A DNA stretch of 64,000 nt from Streptomyces phaeolivaceus (GTDB taxonomy: Bacteria > Actinomycetota > Actinomycetes > Streptomycetales > Streptomycetaceae): contig NZ_CP045096.1 in the NCBI RefSeq assembly GCF_009184865.1, forward strand, positions 6,076,001 to 6,140,000, written 5' to 3'. Below the pieces are notes generated by a model. It ran no database searches and was not told the origin of the DNA. It saw nothing but the letters and a program-made list of their open reading frames with translations. The stretch's first letter is position 1, and every line of letters starts with the position of its first letter. The translations under genes and the position numbers were made by a program. This document shows, in pieces, positions 36,504 to 43,873 of the stretch.

Positions 36504-36729
36504 CCCGGCCGGCTGTGTCGACCCTGAGCACCCGCAGGCGCGAACGGCCTCGCCGGGCACGGCGTCTCCGGCACCGGAACTGAATGCCACAGTGATCGAA
36601 CGCCAGCGATGAGGTGCTTGTATATGTCCTACAGCGACATCCGTTCGCCTCTTCGCCTCTTCGCCTGATCGACAGCGTTGTTGGGATCCCAGCTCCGGTC
36701 TCGCTGCTGGGCCGGTGACAACCCCCGTC
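36504..36729. other. Spacer before repeat A
   Basis: No gene is visible. The stretch holds a short slippage-prone run, CTTCGCCT three times at about 36645-36668, and part of the CCTGAGCACCCGCAGGC motif also seen upstream of this locus. Confidence 0.4.
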
Positions 36730-36866
36730 GGTGGACAGCCGGTGGACAGACGCCTTTGGACCGTGCATCACGGGGTGGCCCAGGTCAACCTGTCGCATGT
36801 GCTCTGATCAGGAAAAACGTCACCACGCAGCACGACGAGGCATCAGGCAACACGATCGCTCACGGT

Positions 36867-36911
36867 CTCGTAATGCGTAGGTCTCGGGTTCGAATCCCGA
36901 AGGCGGCTCCA
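36867..36911 (+). tRNA. 3' half of a tRNA-Thr(CGU) gene (att remnant, not functional)
   Basis: CTCGTAATGCGTAGGTCTCG and the following GGTTCGAATCCC-GAAGGCGGCTCCA give the anticodon loop (CGT), the 3' side of the anticodon stem, the variable loop, the complete T-arm and the 3' acceptor strand of tRNA-Thr. The 5' half (D-arm, 5' acceptor strand) is absent, so it cannot be a working tRNA. It is typical of an attachment site left when an element integrates into the 3' end of a tRNA gene. Confidence 0.8.
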
Positions 36912-36916
36912 TGGTG

Positions 36917-36946
36917 AACCCCAGGTCGGGCCTTTGACCTGGGGTT
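36917..36946 (+). terminator. Terminator hairpin behind the tRNA-Thr remnant
   Basis: AACCCCAGGTC (36917-36927) pairs with GACCTGGGGTT (36936-36946), followed by TCTCGTTTTGG. It is the usual terminator of a tRNA gene and is kept in copy B; copy C retains only its 3' arm at 62034. Confidence 0.8.
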
Positions 36947-37213
36947 TCTCGTTTTGGTTGACCTTGCAATTCGGGCTAATCGGGCATGTCCGGTCTAGGC
37001 ATTGCAATGCGTAGGTCTGGAGTTGACGGCCAGTGTCGGTTGCGGATCGCGGGGCTGTGACCTCGGCATTTGTTCATGGCTGTCGATCTCCCCGGCCCAG
37101 TCCGGTTCGAGCTGGTGGCCATGTGGTGGCCAGGCGTGCGGAGGTCGTGCAGATGGCTCCTAGGTCAGCCTCGCGGTTTTCGCATGGGAGTTGTGCCATC
37201 CGGACAATCGCGC

Positions 37214-37474
37214 GGCCGGCCGGGTTTTCTTGGGGCGTGGGCGACGACACGCTGCTTCGCCATCGGCCGTCCCAGCAGGGCGAACCGAACTGGATCGCGT
37301 CGTTGGCCGGCGCGACGATCTGCTGTGAGGAGGCTCCGGCGTCCTCGGCCTTGGCGAGGTCGTGACTCCCTTGGCCGGTTGGGCGCGCGCCGCGCTCATG
37401 GTGGTCGAACCCGTAGTGGTGGAAGACGTGGGAACCGCCTGCGGGTGTGGATCACGGCATGCCACAGTCGCGGT
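37214..37474. other. Leader region of the Ski2-like helicase, no gene seen
   Basis: The helicase frame remains open upstream to 37070, but that part lacks helicase-like sequence and overlaps the att-like repeat. I treat it as non-coding. It must hold the helicase promoter. Confidence 0.4.
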
Positions 37475-40400
37475 ATGCGCGGTGCGGACGGAGTGGTGGA
37501 CGAGGGTGTCCCGGCACGGTCGGGGACGGGCGCGGAGGGGTCCGTGACCGAGGTGGTGCGGCGGCGGTGGGGTGTCGCCCTGGGCGGGGTGCTCCCGGCG
37601 CGGTTCTTCGAGCCCGGCTGGGCCTACGAGGAACGGGTGGAGCGTCGTTGTCCCGTCTGCGAGGGGGAGTTGCACGCGCTGCGCAGGCCGTACGAGTCGC
37701 AGGGGCGGGTGTACCGGTATGCCGCGCTGGTCTGTCCTGGCTGCCCCACCGCGTTCAGTCTCGCTGACCTGGGGGTGAAGACGTACGACCAGCTCACGGC
37801 CGCGTCTTCGGCGGCCGTGTCTGTGCCGCTGGGGCCCTGCCCGAGTGGTCCCGGGGTCGGCGTGACCGCGATCCGCGTCCCCGGGCAGCTCCCCGGGGCA
37901 ATGCGCGGGGGACACTCTCCGGCGTGGCCGGACGACCTGGCCGTGCCGGAGCAGACCGAGAAGCAGGCCCTGTTGTGGTGCAAGGTGACCGATCCGGACT
38001 GGCGCCCCACCGAGGAGGCGGTCGCGGCCGCGGAGGACGTGCGGGTGATCCTGCCCGAGGGTCCGGGATACGACGCGCTGCGCACCTGGCTCGCGGAGCG
38101 CGGCGTCCCGCACAGGGGCAGCCGCCACTGGGAAGAGGCCGAACAGGTCGGCACGGTCGATGAGTTGGGCGGCCATACGGATCTGGTCGCGGTCGGTGCG
38201 GGTGGCGCTGTCCCGGCCGCGGGTCCCTGGGCGGTGGCGGCCCGGGACGCCTTCGCCGCGCAGTGGGACGCGCTGGAGGAGTTGCCGGAGGGCGACGGCA
38301 GCGCGTATGTGCCGGTGGAGAGGCTGGTGCCCGCCGAGTGGGCCGCGCTGCTGCCGCATCCGTCGTTCAACCCGGGCCAGGCGGCTGCCGTTCCCGTCGT
38401 ACGGGAGGGCACCGGGCATCTGGTGGTGGTGGCGCCGACCGGTGCGGGCAAGACCCCGATCGGCATGGTCGCGGCGCTGGACGCGCACGCCCGGGGTGAG
38501 AAGGCCGCCTGGCTGGTGCCGCAGCGCTCGCTCACCGACGAACTCGACCGGGAGCTCCAGCTGTGGCGGCGCCGAGGTCTGCGCGTGGTACGGCTGACCG
38601 GTGAGGCCGCCGTGGACTCCGGGCTGATCCGGGCGGCCGATGTGTGGGTGGCGACGACGGAGAAGTTCGAGGCGATCTGCCGTGCGGGATCGTTGCGTGA
38701 CGCGCTCGCCGAGGTGGGCTGTCTGGTTGTCGACGAGATCCATCTCCTCGGCGATCCGGTGCGTGGTGCCGTACTGGAGGCGCTGCTCGCGCGGGTGCGG
38801 GAGGACGGTGCGGGGGCGCGGATCGTCGGGCTGTCGGCGACGGTCGCCAACGCGGACGAGGTGGCCGAGTGGCTGGGCGCCCGCCTGGTCCGCACGGCCT
38901 GGCGGCCTACCCGGCTGACCTGGCAGCTGCCGGTCCTGCCGACGGTGGACGAGGCGGACTGGGCGGCGCGGGCCGCCGTCCGCACCGAGGCCGCCGTACG
39001 GATCGCCCGCGGGGTCGGTGCGGGCGGCGGCAGCGTACTGGTGTTCTGCGGCAGCAAGCGACGGGTGCGGGCGACCGCGCTGGCGCTGGCCGCCGACCGT
39101 GGCGTGTCGACCGCCGGCGTGGACGCGGACGACGCCGAACTCGTCGAGCGGCTGTGCACCAAGGCCGGGGTGCGGCTCCACTACCGGGACTGGCCCTACA
39201 AGCGGGACGCCGAGCAGGCCTTCCGAGCCCGCGAGGCGGACATCCTGGTCGCCACCTCCACCGTTGCCGCGGGCGTCAACCTTCCCGCCCGGGCCGTGAT
39301 CGTCGCCGACACCACCATCGGCCTGGACCGCGCCGAGGTGTCCATGGTCCAGCAGATGTTCGGACGGGCGGGCCGCATCGGCGCCGGGGAGCGCGAGGGC
39401 TGGGCGTTCCTGCTCGCCGACTCGGGGGAACGGGCGCACTGGCAGGCCCGGCTCGCCGCCGGATACACGGTGCGGTCACGGCTGGGCGACCACCTGCCCG
39501 ACCACCTCCTCGCCGAGGTCGTCCAGGAACGGGTGTCCACGGTCGAGGAGGCGGAGCGGTGGTGGTCGGGGACGCTGGCCGCGCACCAGGGACACGCCGG
39601 TGCCGAACCCCTGCGTGAGGCGGCGGCGTTCCTCACGACGGCGGGCTGTCTACGCGCCCCCGCTGGCGAGGACCATTGGGAGACGAGCCCGCTGGGCCGA
39701 CTGACCAGCCGCTTCATGGTGGACGCCGCCCTCGCCGACGAGCTGGCCACCGCAGTGCGAGAGGCCCCGGTGCCTGAAGACGCCTTCACCGCCGAGCGGT
39801 CGCTGGCGGCCCTGCTCAGCATCTGCCTCCCGGTGCTGGAACAGGCGCCGTTCACCGACCGGGCCCGTACGGCACTGCGCCGCGTACTGCGCGAGGCGGA
39901 GCAGGAGCAGGAGCAGGAGCAGGAGCAAGAGCAGCCGCAGGAGACCGAGGAGTCCGCGCAGGACGAGCCGAAGCCGGTGGCCGGAGACCTCGCCCGCGCG
40001 GTCCTCCACCTAGTCGCCGACCGCCCCGGCCTCTTCCGCGGTCGTCCTGGTTACGTGCTGGGCGTCCCCGTCGACTCCATGACCGGCATCCTGGAGGAGG
40101 CCCGGCGCTACCTGGCCTGGCTCGGCGCGCAGGGCCCGATCGGCACGGTCCACCCGTGGGTGGCCGTCGTCGCCGGTGACCTGGCCCAGCGCATCCGTTG
40201 GCGTACGCTCGGGCCCGGCCGAGGGGCGGGACGGCTGCTGTGGATGTGCGAACGGATGGCCACCGCCCCGCTCGCACCCGACCTCGTTCCCCGGATGTGG
40301 CGCGCGGCCCGCGCCCGCGACGTCGACGCCCCCGACTGGAGCGGGACGACACCGCCGGGCGACTGCGCCCTGCCCCCGGACCGCTACCGCGCGCTGCTCG

Positions 40401-40666
40401 CGGAGCGTGCCACCGGGGTTCGTCTGGACCTTCGGGAGGACGACGGCGAGGTCCGGGTGGCGGCGCCGTCGGGAGCGGTGGTCCGGCTGTGGAACGGGGC
40501 GACGACCACCCTGCACAGCGGCGACGGCGAGGCGGCCACATTGCTCCTGCCGCCCGACGACCCGTCGGAAAAATCGCCCGGCAACAGCGGCGCGGCCGTC
40601 TTCACCAGGGGCGGTGACCGGCTGGGGACGGGGTGGCTCGGGGCGTACTCGGCGATCCGCCGCTGA
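37475..40666 (+). CDS. Ski2-like superfamily 2 helicase adjacent to Wadjet
   Basis: From the ATG 37475 this is a 1063-residue helicase. An N-terminal zinc-binding part (RCPVCEGELHALRRP ... LVCPGCPTAF) precedes the motor: Walker A VAPTGAGKTPIGMVAAL, motif Ia WLVPQRSLTDEL, DEIH box LVVDEIHLLGDPVRGAVLE, IVGLSATVANADEVAEWLG, ATSTVAAGVNLPARAVIVAD and QMFGRAGRIGAGEREGW. These are Ski2/Hel308-type motifs. A Gln-Glu run (EQEQEQEQEQEQPQ) marks a flexible insertion before the C-terminal domain. It lies 200 bp upstream of jetA on the same strand and inside the same repeat-flanked cassette. It is not part of canonical JetABCD; an accessory role is inference. Confidence 0.8.
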   Translation: MRGADGVVDEGVPARSGTGAEGSVTEVVRRRWGVALGGVLPARFFEPGWAYEERVERRCPVCEGELHALRRPYESQGRVYRYAALVCPGCPTAFSLADLGVKTYDQLTAASSAAVSVPLGPCPSGPGVGVTAIRVPGQLPGAMRGGHSPAWPDDLAVPEQTEKQALLWCKVTDPDWRPTEEAVAAAEDVRVILPEGPGYDALRTWLAERGVPHRGSRHWEEAEQVGTVDELGGHTDLVAVGAGGAVPAAGPWAVAARDAFAAQWDALEELPEGDGSAYVPVERLVPAEWAALLPHPSFNPGQAAAVPVVREGTGHLVVVAPTGAGKTPIGMVAALDAHARGEKAAWLVPQRSLTDELDRELQLWRRRGLRVVRLTGEAAVDSGLIRAADVWVATTEKFEAICRAGSLRDALAEVGCLVVDEIHLLGDPVRGAVLEALLARVREDGAGARIVGLSATVANADEVAEWLGARLVRTAWRPTRLTWQLPVLPTVDEADWAARAAVRTEAAVRIARGVGAGGGSVLVFCGSKRRVRATALALAADRGVSTAGVDADDAELVERLCTKAGVRLHYRDWPYKRDAEQAFRAREADILVATSTVAAGVNLPARAVIVADTTIGLDRAEVSMVQQMFGRAGRIGAGEREGWAFLLADSGERAHWQARLAAGYTVRSRLGDHLPDHLLAEVVQERVSTVEEAERWWSGTLAAHQGHAGAEPLREAAAFLTTAGCLRAPAGEDHWETSPLGRLTSRFMVDAALADELATAVREAPVPEDAFTAERSLAALLSICLPVLEQAPFTDRARTALRRVLREAEQEQEQEQEQEQPQETEESAQDEPKPVAGDLARAVLHLVADRPGLFRGRPGYVLGVPVDSMTGILEEARRYLAWLGAQGPIGTVHPWVAVVAGDLAQRIRWRTLGPGRGAGRLLWMCERMATAPLAPDLVPRMWRAARARDVDAPDWSGTTPPGDCALPPDRYRALLAERATGVRLDLREDDGEVRVAAPSGAVVRLWNGATTTLHSGDGEAATLLLPPDDPSEKSPGNSGAAVFTRGGDRLGTGWLGAYSAIRR

Positions 40667-40803
40667 GCCGGCCGCAGGACGGGTCCCTACGGGGGCCACC
40701 GCCCGGCAGGGAGCGTGAAACAGGCGCACGGTAGCACAAGTGGCATGGGCCGAGGAGCGGCTCACACGCACCGATCGGGGTGCGGCAGACTGGTGTGGAT
40801 CCG

Positions 40804-40833
40804 CTGCTGCACGTTCGGCCGGACGTGCAGCAG
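40804..40833. promoter_or_regulatory. Perfect 11-bp dyad upstream of jetA
   Basis: CTGCTGCACGT (40804-40814) and ACGTGCAGCAG (40823-40833) are perfect inverted repeats around TCGGCCGG, 33 bp before the GTG of jetA. It can form a hairpin in the leader or serve as a dimer operator. The ribosome site GAAGGGAAG follows it. Confidence 0.6.
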
Positions 40834-40866
40834 CCGAAGCAGGGAAGAAGGGAAGCCCACAGTTCC

Positions 40867-42414
40867 GTGAGTGACGAGTTCGACGTCCCGGAGCCCGATG
40901 CCGCGGACCCCGTCGACGAGGGCGCGTTCGGTATCGACGCGTTCTCCCTCGACGACCGGCTGCGGCTGTTCCACTTCGCCGCCGCCGAGAAGCGTCACGA
41001 GTACCTGTGGCTGCTGCGGGCCTTCGACCGCGGACGTGCCAACTACCAGGTGCTGCTGCACGCCTCGGACGCCGTGGGACTGCTGGAGCGGCTCGCCGCC
41101 GACCATCCCGGCGCGGGCGTCGTCGGAGGGGCGGCCGGTGTGCAGCCGTTGCTCGACGCGCTCGCGGAGTGGCAGGTGCTGGACCGGTCGTACGACGGGA
41201 CGCGCGCCGCGAACCTGGCCGAGTACCGCAACCGGCACTACGTCTACCAGTTCACGCAGGCCGGGTACCGGGCGTACCGGGCGGTGGAGGACGTGCTCGG
41301 CGCGAGCCTGGAGGACGCCCAGCTCTCCCGTCTCGTCTTCCCCGACATCCTCGGCGACCTGCGCGCGCTGGCCGAGGCCAACACGGCGGGCGACGGCGAG
41401 GAGGTGTACCGCAAGCTCGGCCGTCTCGACTCCGTGCTGAACGAGATGGCCCAGCGCGCCGCCCGCTTCTACCTCATGCTGGGCGACCTGGCACGCACCA
41501 ACGACACCCGGCCCGAGGTGTTCCTCGCCCACAAGGACGCGCTCCTCGCGCACATGCGGGAGTTCACCGCGGAGCTCGGGCGTTACGCCCCGCTGCTCGC
41601 GGAGGCCGTCGAGAAGGCCGCGGCCACCGGTGTGGACCGGATGGTCGAGTTCGCGGCCGAGGCCGACGAGCGGCTCTTCCGCAGCCCCGCCGAGAGGCTG
41701 GCGGACTGGCGGCACCGGTGGGAGGGCATCGTCCACTGGTTCGCGGAGCGCGAGCACAGCGAGACCGAGCGGCTGCAGGACGCCACCGTCACCGCGATCC
41801 GCTCCGTCCTCGCCCTGCTGCGCCGGGTCACCGAGGCGCGCCGGGGCGGGGTCAGCCGGGAGAGCCAACTGCGCCATCTCGCCCAGTGGTTCACCTCCTG
41901 CGAGAGCGACGAGGACGCGCACGCCCTGTTCCAGGCGGTCTTCGGGCTCGGCGCGCCCCGCCATATCGCGGTCCCGTACGCCGACCCCGAGCAGATTCCC
42001 GGGCGTACCTCCTGGTGGGAGGCCGAACCGGTCGAGCTGGCCCGCACCCTGGTCCAGTCCGGCCGCACCCCCGCCCTGCACGGCCCCGGCCGCATCGAAC
42101 GCGACGACGAGCGGCGGGCGCTGCTGCGCGCCGAGCAGCTCAAGGAGCAGGCCGAGCGCCGGGACGCCGCGAACTCCCTCGCCTCGGACGGCGTGTACGG
42201 CCGGACCCTCGACGAGCCCGAGACACGCGCCCTGCTGGCCCTGCTGGACGTGGCGCTCGCCGCCCGTGTCCCCGCCAGCCGCCGGGTCACCGCCGCCTCC
42301 GGCTCCGCCCACGGGGTACGGCTCACCCTCACCCCCGCCGAGGGCTCCACCACCGTCGACACCGCGCGCGGGCGTCTCCATCTCGACGGGCTGCGCCTGG
42401 AGGTCACCGTATGA
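40867..42414 (+). CDS. jetA: JetA, Wadjet type I subunit (DUF2397, kleisin)
   Basis: This 515-residue protein matches the TIGR02677/DUF2397 family: LFHFAAAEKRHEYLWLLRAF near residue 40, then LDALAEWQVLDRSYDGTR, FYLMLGDLARTN, SCESDEDAHALFQAVFGLG and RTSWWEAEPVELARTLVQSG. In Wadjet, JetA is the kleisin that closes the JetC ring. The complex extrudes DNA loops and JetD then cuts small circular plasmids. The GTG 40867 follows GAAGGGAAGCCC. It heads a jetA-B-C-D operon with overlapping stops and starts. Its stop TGA overlaps the ATG of a 16-codon minicistron. Confidence 0.92.
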   Translation: MSDEFDVPEPDAADPVDEGAFGIDAFSLDDRLRLFHFAAAEKRHEYLWLLRAFDRGRANYQVLLHASDAVGLLERLAADHPGAGVVGGAAGVQPLLDALAEWQVLDRSYDGTRAANLAEYRNRHYVYQFTQAGYRAYRAVEDVLGASLEDAQLSRLVFPDILGDLRALAEANTAGDGEEVYRKLGRLDSVLNEMAQRAARFYLMLGDLARTNDTRPEVFLAHKDALLAHMREFTAELGRYAPLLAEAVEKAAATGVDRMVEFAAEADERLFRSPAERLADWRHRWEGIVHWFAEREHSETERLQDATVTAIRSVLALLRRVTEARRGGVSRESQLRHLAQWFTSCESDEDAHALFQAVFGLGAPRHIAVPYADPEQIPGRTSWWEAEPVELARTLVQSGRTPALHGPGRIERDDERRALLRAEQLKEQAERRDAANSLASDGVYGRTLDEPETRALLALLDVALAARVPASRRVTAASGSAHGVRLTLTPAEGSTTVDTARGRLHLDGLRLEVTV

Positions 42415-42461
42415 GCCGGGTCGTCGTGAGCGAGGCCGTCGTGAGCGAGGCCGTCGTATGA
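42411..42461 (+). CDS. 16-codon minicistron bridging jetA and jetB
   Basis: An ATG at 42411 overlaps the jetA stop (ATGA) and encodes MSRVVVSEAVVSEAVV. Its own TGA (42459-42461) overlaps the jetB ATG (again ATGA). The middle is a 15-bp tandem repeat, and ATGAGCC occurs at both ends, as if the jetB start was duplicated with filler between. It may work as a coupling relay. Whether the peptide matters is unknown. Confidence 0.5.
   Translation: MSRVVVSEAVVSEAVV
42423..42452 (+). repeat. 15-bp tandem repeat at the jetA-jetB junction
   Basis: GTCGTGAGCGAGGCC occurs twice in a row (42423-42437, 42438-42452), in frame with the minicistron, so copy-number change would not break it. Confidence 0.9.
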
Positions 42462-43873
42462 GCCGTGCCGCCGAGGGCGTCTCCCCGCTCGAACTCGCCG
42501 ACTACCAGAAGGCGGTACGGCTCGTCCTGCGGCACCCGCTGGTCACGCCCGGGTACCCGGACAAGGCCGCGCTGGCGACCGTGCGCCGCTGGGCCGATCA
42601 GCTGCGCACCGACCTGATGGAGGTGCTCGGGTACCGGCTCGTCACCACCGCCGACACCGTCCGGCTCCAGCGCGCCCAGGACGGCCTGGACGCCACCCGC
42701 CCGGCCCTCACGCGCGCGGGACGCCCTTTCGACCGCCGCCGCTACGCCTACCTCGTCCTCGCCCTCGCGGCCCTGGGCCGCCATGGCGCGCAGGTGGCGC
42801 TCGGCGAGCTGGCCGACGCGGTCGCCGCCGACGCCGTACGCATCGACGGGCTCGGCCTCGACACCGCCCGCAAACCCGACCGGGACGCCTTCGTCGACGC
42901 CGTCACCTGGCTCACCGAACGCGGCGCGCTCACCCTCGCCGACGGTTCCGCCACCGCCTGGGCCGGCGATCCCGAGCGGGCCGAGGCGCTGTACGACATC
43001 GACCGGGAGATCCTCCTCGCCGTCCACCACCCGACCCGCGTGCTCCAGCATCTGACCTCGGTCACCGCGCTGCTGGACTCCTCCGGCGCGCTGGGCCTGT
43101 CCGCGGGCCGTGCCGCCCAGCGCCGCGACCAGGCCCGCCGCGCGCGTCGCCTGGTGCTGGAGAACCCGGTCGCGTACTACGCCGACGCCGACAGCGAACT
43201 CCTGGGCCAACTGCGGGCTCCCGCCCTCGCCGAGGACCTGGAGCGGCTGACCGGGCTGTCGGTGGAGCGGCGGGCGGAGGGCGTGGCGCTCGTCGACACC
43301 TCGGGCAGGCTGTCCGACGTCCGTTTTCCCGGCGGCGGTACGGTCGCGCAGGCCGCGCTGTTGCTCGCCGCCCGGATCAGCGCTGCCGTGCAGCGTTCCG
43401 GGCGGCACGCCCTCGAACTGCTGCCCGCACCCACGGCCGCCGAACGCCTCGCGGCCCGGGCCCGGCGGATCGACGGCGCGCTGCCGTCGCGTGGGACGGT
43501 CACCGAACTCACCGAGCCCGATGAGGAGTCGGCGTACGAGACGGTCGGCGACGCGGATCACGAGCCGGGCGAGACCCGGTACCCCTTCGTCACGGCCTCC
43601 TGGCTCCGGGGCAGGCTCAAGGAGATCATCGGCGAGTACGGCGCGGGCTTCGCCGCCGATCTGCGCGGCGACCCGGACCGGCTGCTCGACCAGGCACTCG
43701 GCCTGCTGGCCGCCATGTCGCTGATCGTCCGGGTCGACGGCGGGGCCCTCGCGCTGCCTCTGCTCGCCCGTTACCGAGGGGTCACCGCCCGGGTGAAGAC
43801 CCGTACGGCTCCCCAACCGCCCGCCCAGACCGCCCTGTTCGACGACGAAACCGCCAAGGACCCGACTCCGTGA
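42458..43873 (+). CDS. jetB: JetB, Wadjet type I subunit (DUF2398, KITE-like)
   Basis: This 471-residue protein matches the TIGR02678/DUF2398 family: LADYQKAVRLVLRHPLVTP near the N-terminus, FDRRRYAYLVLALAALGR, YDIDREILLAVHHPTRVL and the C-terminal RYPFVTASWLRGRLKEIIGEY with winged-helix character. JetB dimerises and binds JetA as the KITE subunit of the SMC-like motor. The ATG at 42458 follows the minicistron stop overlap. It shares a 4-bp GTGA overlap with jetC. Confidence 0.92.
   Translation: MSRAAEGVSPLELADYQKAVRLVLRHPLVTPGYPDKAALATVRRWADQLRTDLMEVLGYRLVTTADTVRLQRAQDGLDATRPALTRAGRPFDRRRYAYLVLALAALGRHGAQVALGELADAVAADAVRIDGLGLDTARKPDRDAFVDAVTWLTERGALTLADGSATAWAGDPERAEALYDIDREILLAVHHPTRVLQHLTSVTALLDSSGALGLSAGRAAQRRDQARRARRLVLENPVAYYADADSELLGQLRAPALAEDLERLTGLSVERRAEGVALVDTSGRLSDVRFPGGGTVAQAALLLAARISAAVQRSGRHALELLPAPTAAERLAARARRIDGALPSRGTVTELTEPDEESAYETVGDADHEPGETRYPFVTASWLRGRLKEIIGEYGAGFAADLRGDPDRLLDQALGLLAAMSLIVRVDGGALALPLLARYRGVTARVKTRTAPQPPAQTALFDDETAKDPTP

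Larger units (their letters stand above)
36730..37213 (+). repeat. Attachment-site-like repeat, copy A
   Basis: This repeat of about 484 bp contains, in order: a pair of GGTGGAC boxes (36730-36747) and CGCCTTTGGAC; GCTCTGATCAGG; the 3' half of tRNA-Thr (36867-36911); a terminator stem-loop; a second GCAATGCGTAGGTCT (37003 onward); a pair of GGTGGCC boxes (37113-37131); and TTGTGCCATCCGGACAATC. Copy B (50241-50735) has the same parts in the same order and spacing; copy C is split (57924-58070 and 62030-62310). The tRNA 3' end strongly suggests the att site of a tyrosine-integrase element. The GGTGGCC pairs could be arm-type integrase sites; that is inference. Confidence 0.8.

Noticed and set aside
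36867..36911. A functional tRNA-Thr gene
   Set aside because: Only the anticodon loop onward is present; the D-arm and 5' acceptor strand are missing in both copies, so it is an att remnant.
37070..37474. N-terminal extension of the Ski2-like helicase from 37070
   Set aside because: The extension is low-complexity Arg/Gly/Pro sequence and overlaps the att-like repeat; the ATG at 37475 is a better start.
39900..39945. Tandem repeat GAGCAG as a CRISPR- or satellite-type repeat
   Set aside because: It encodes the Gln-Glu linker of the helicase and is in frame; a coding low-complexity stretch.
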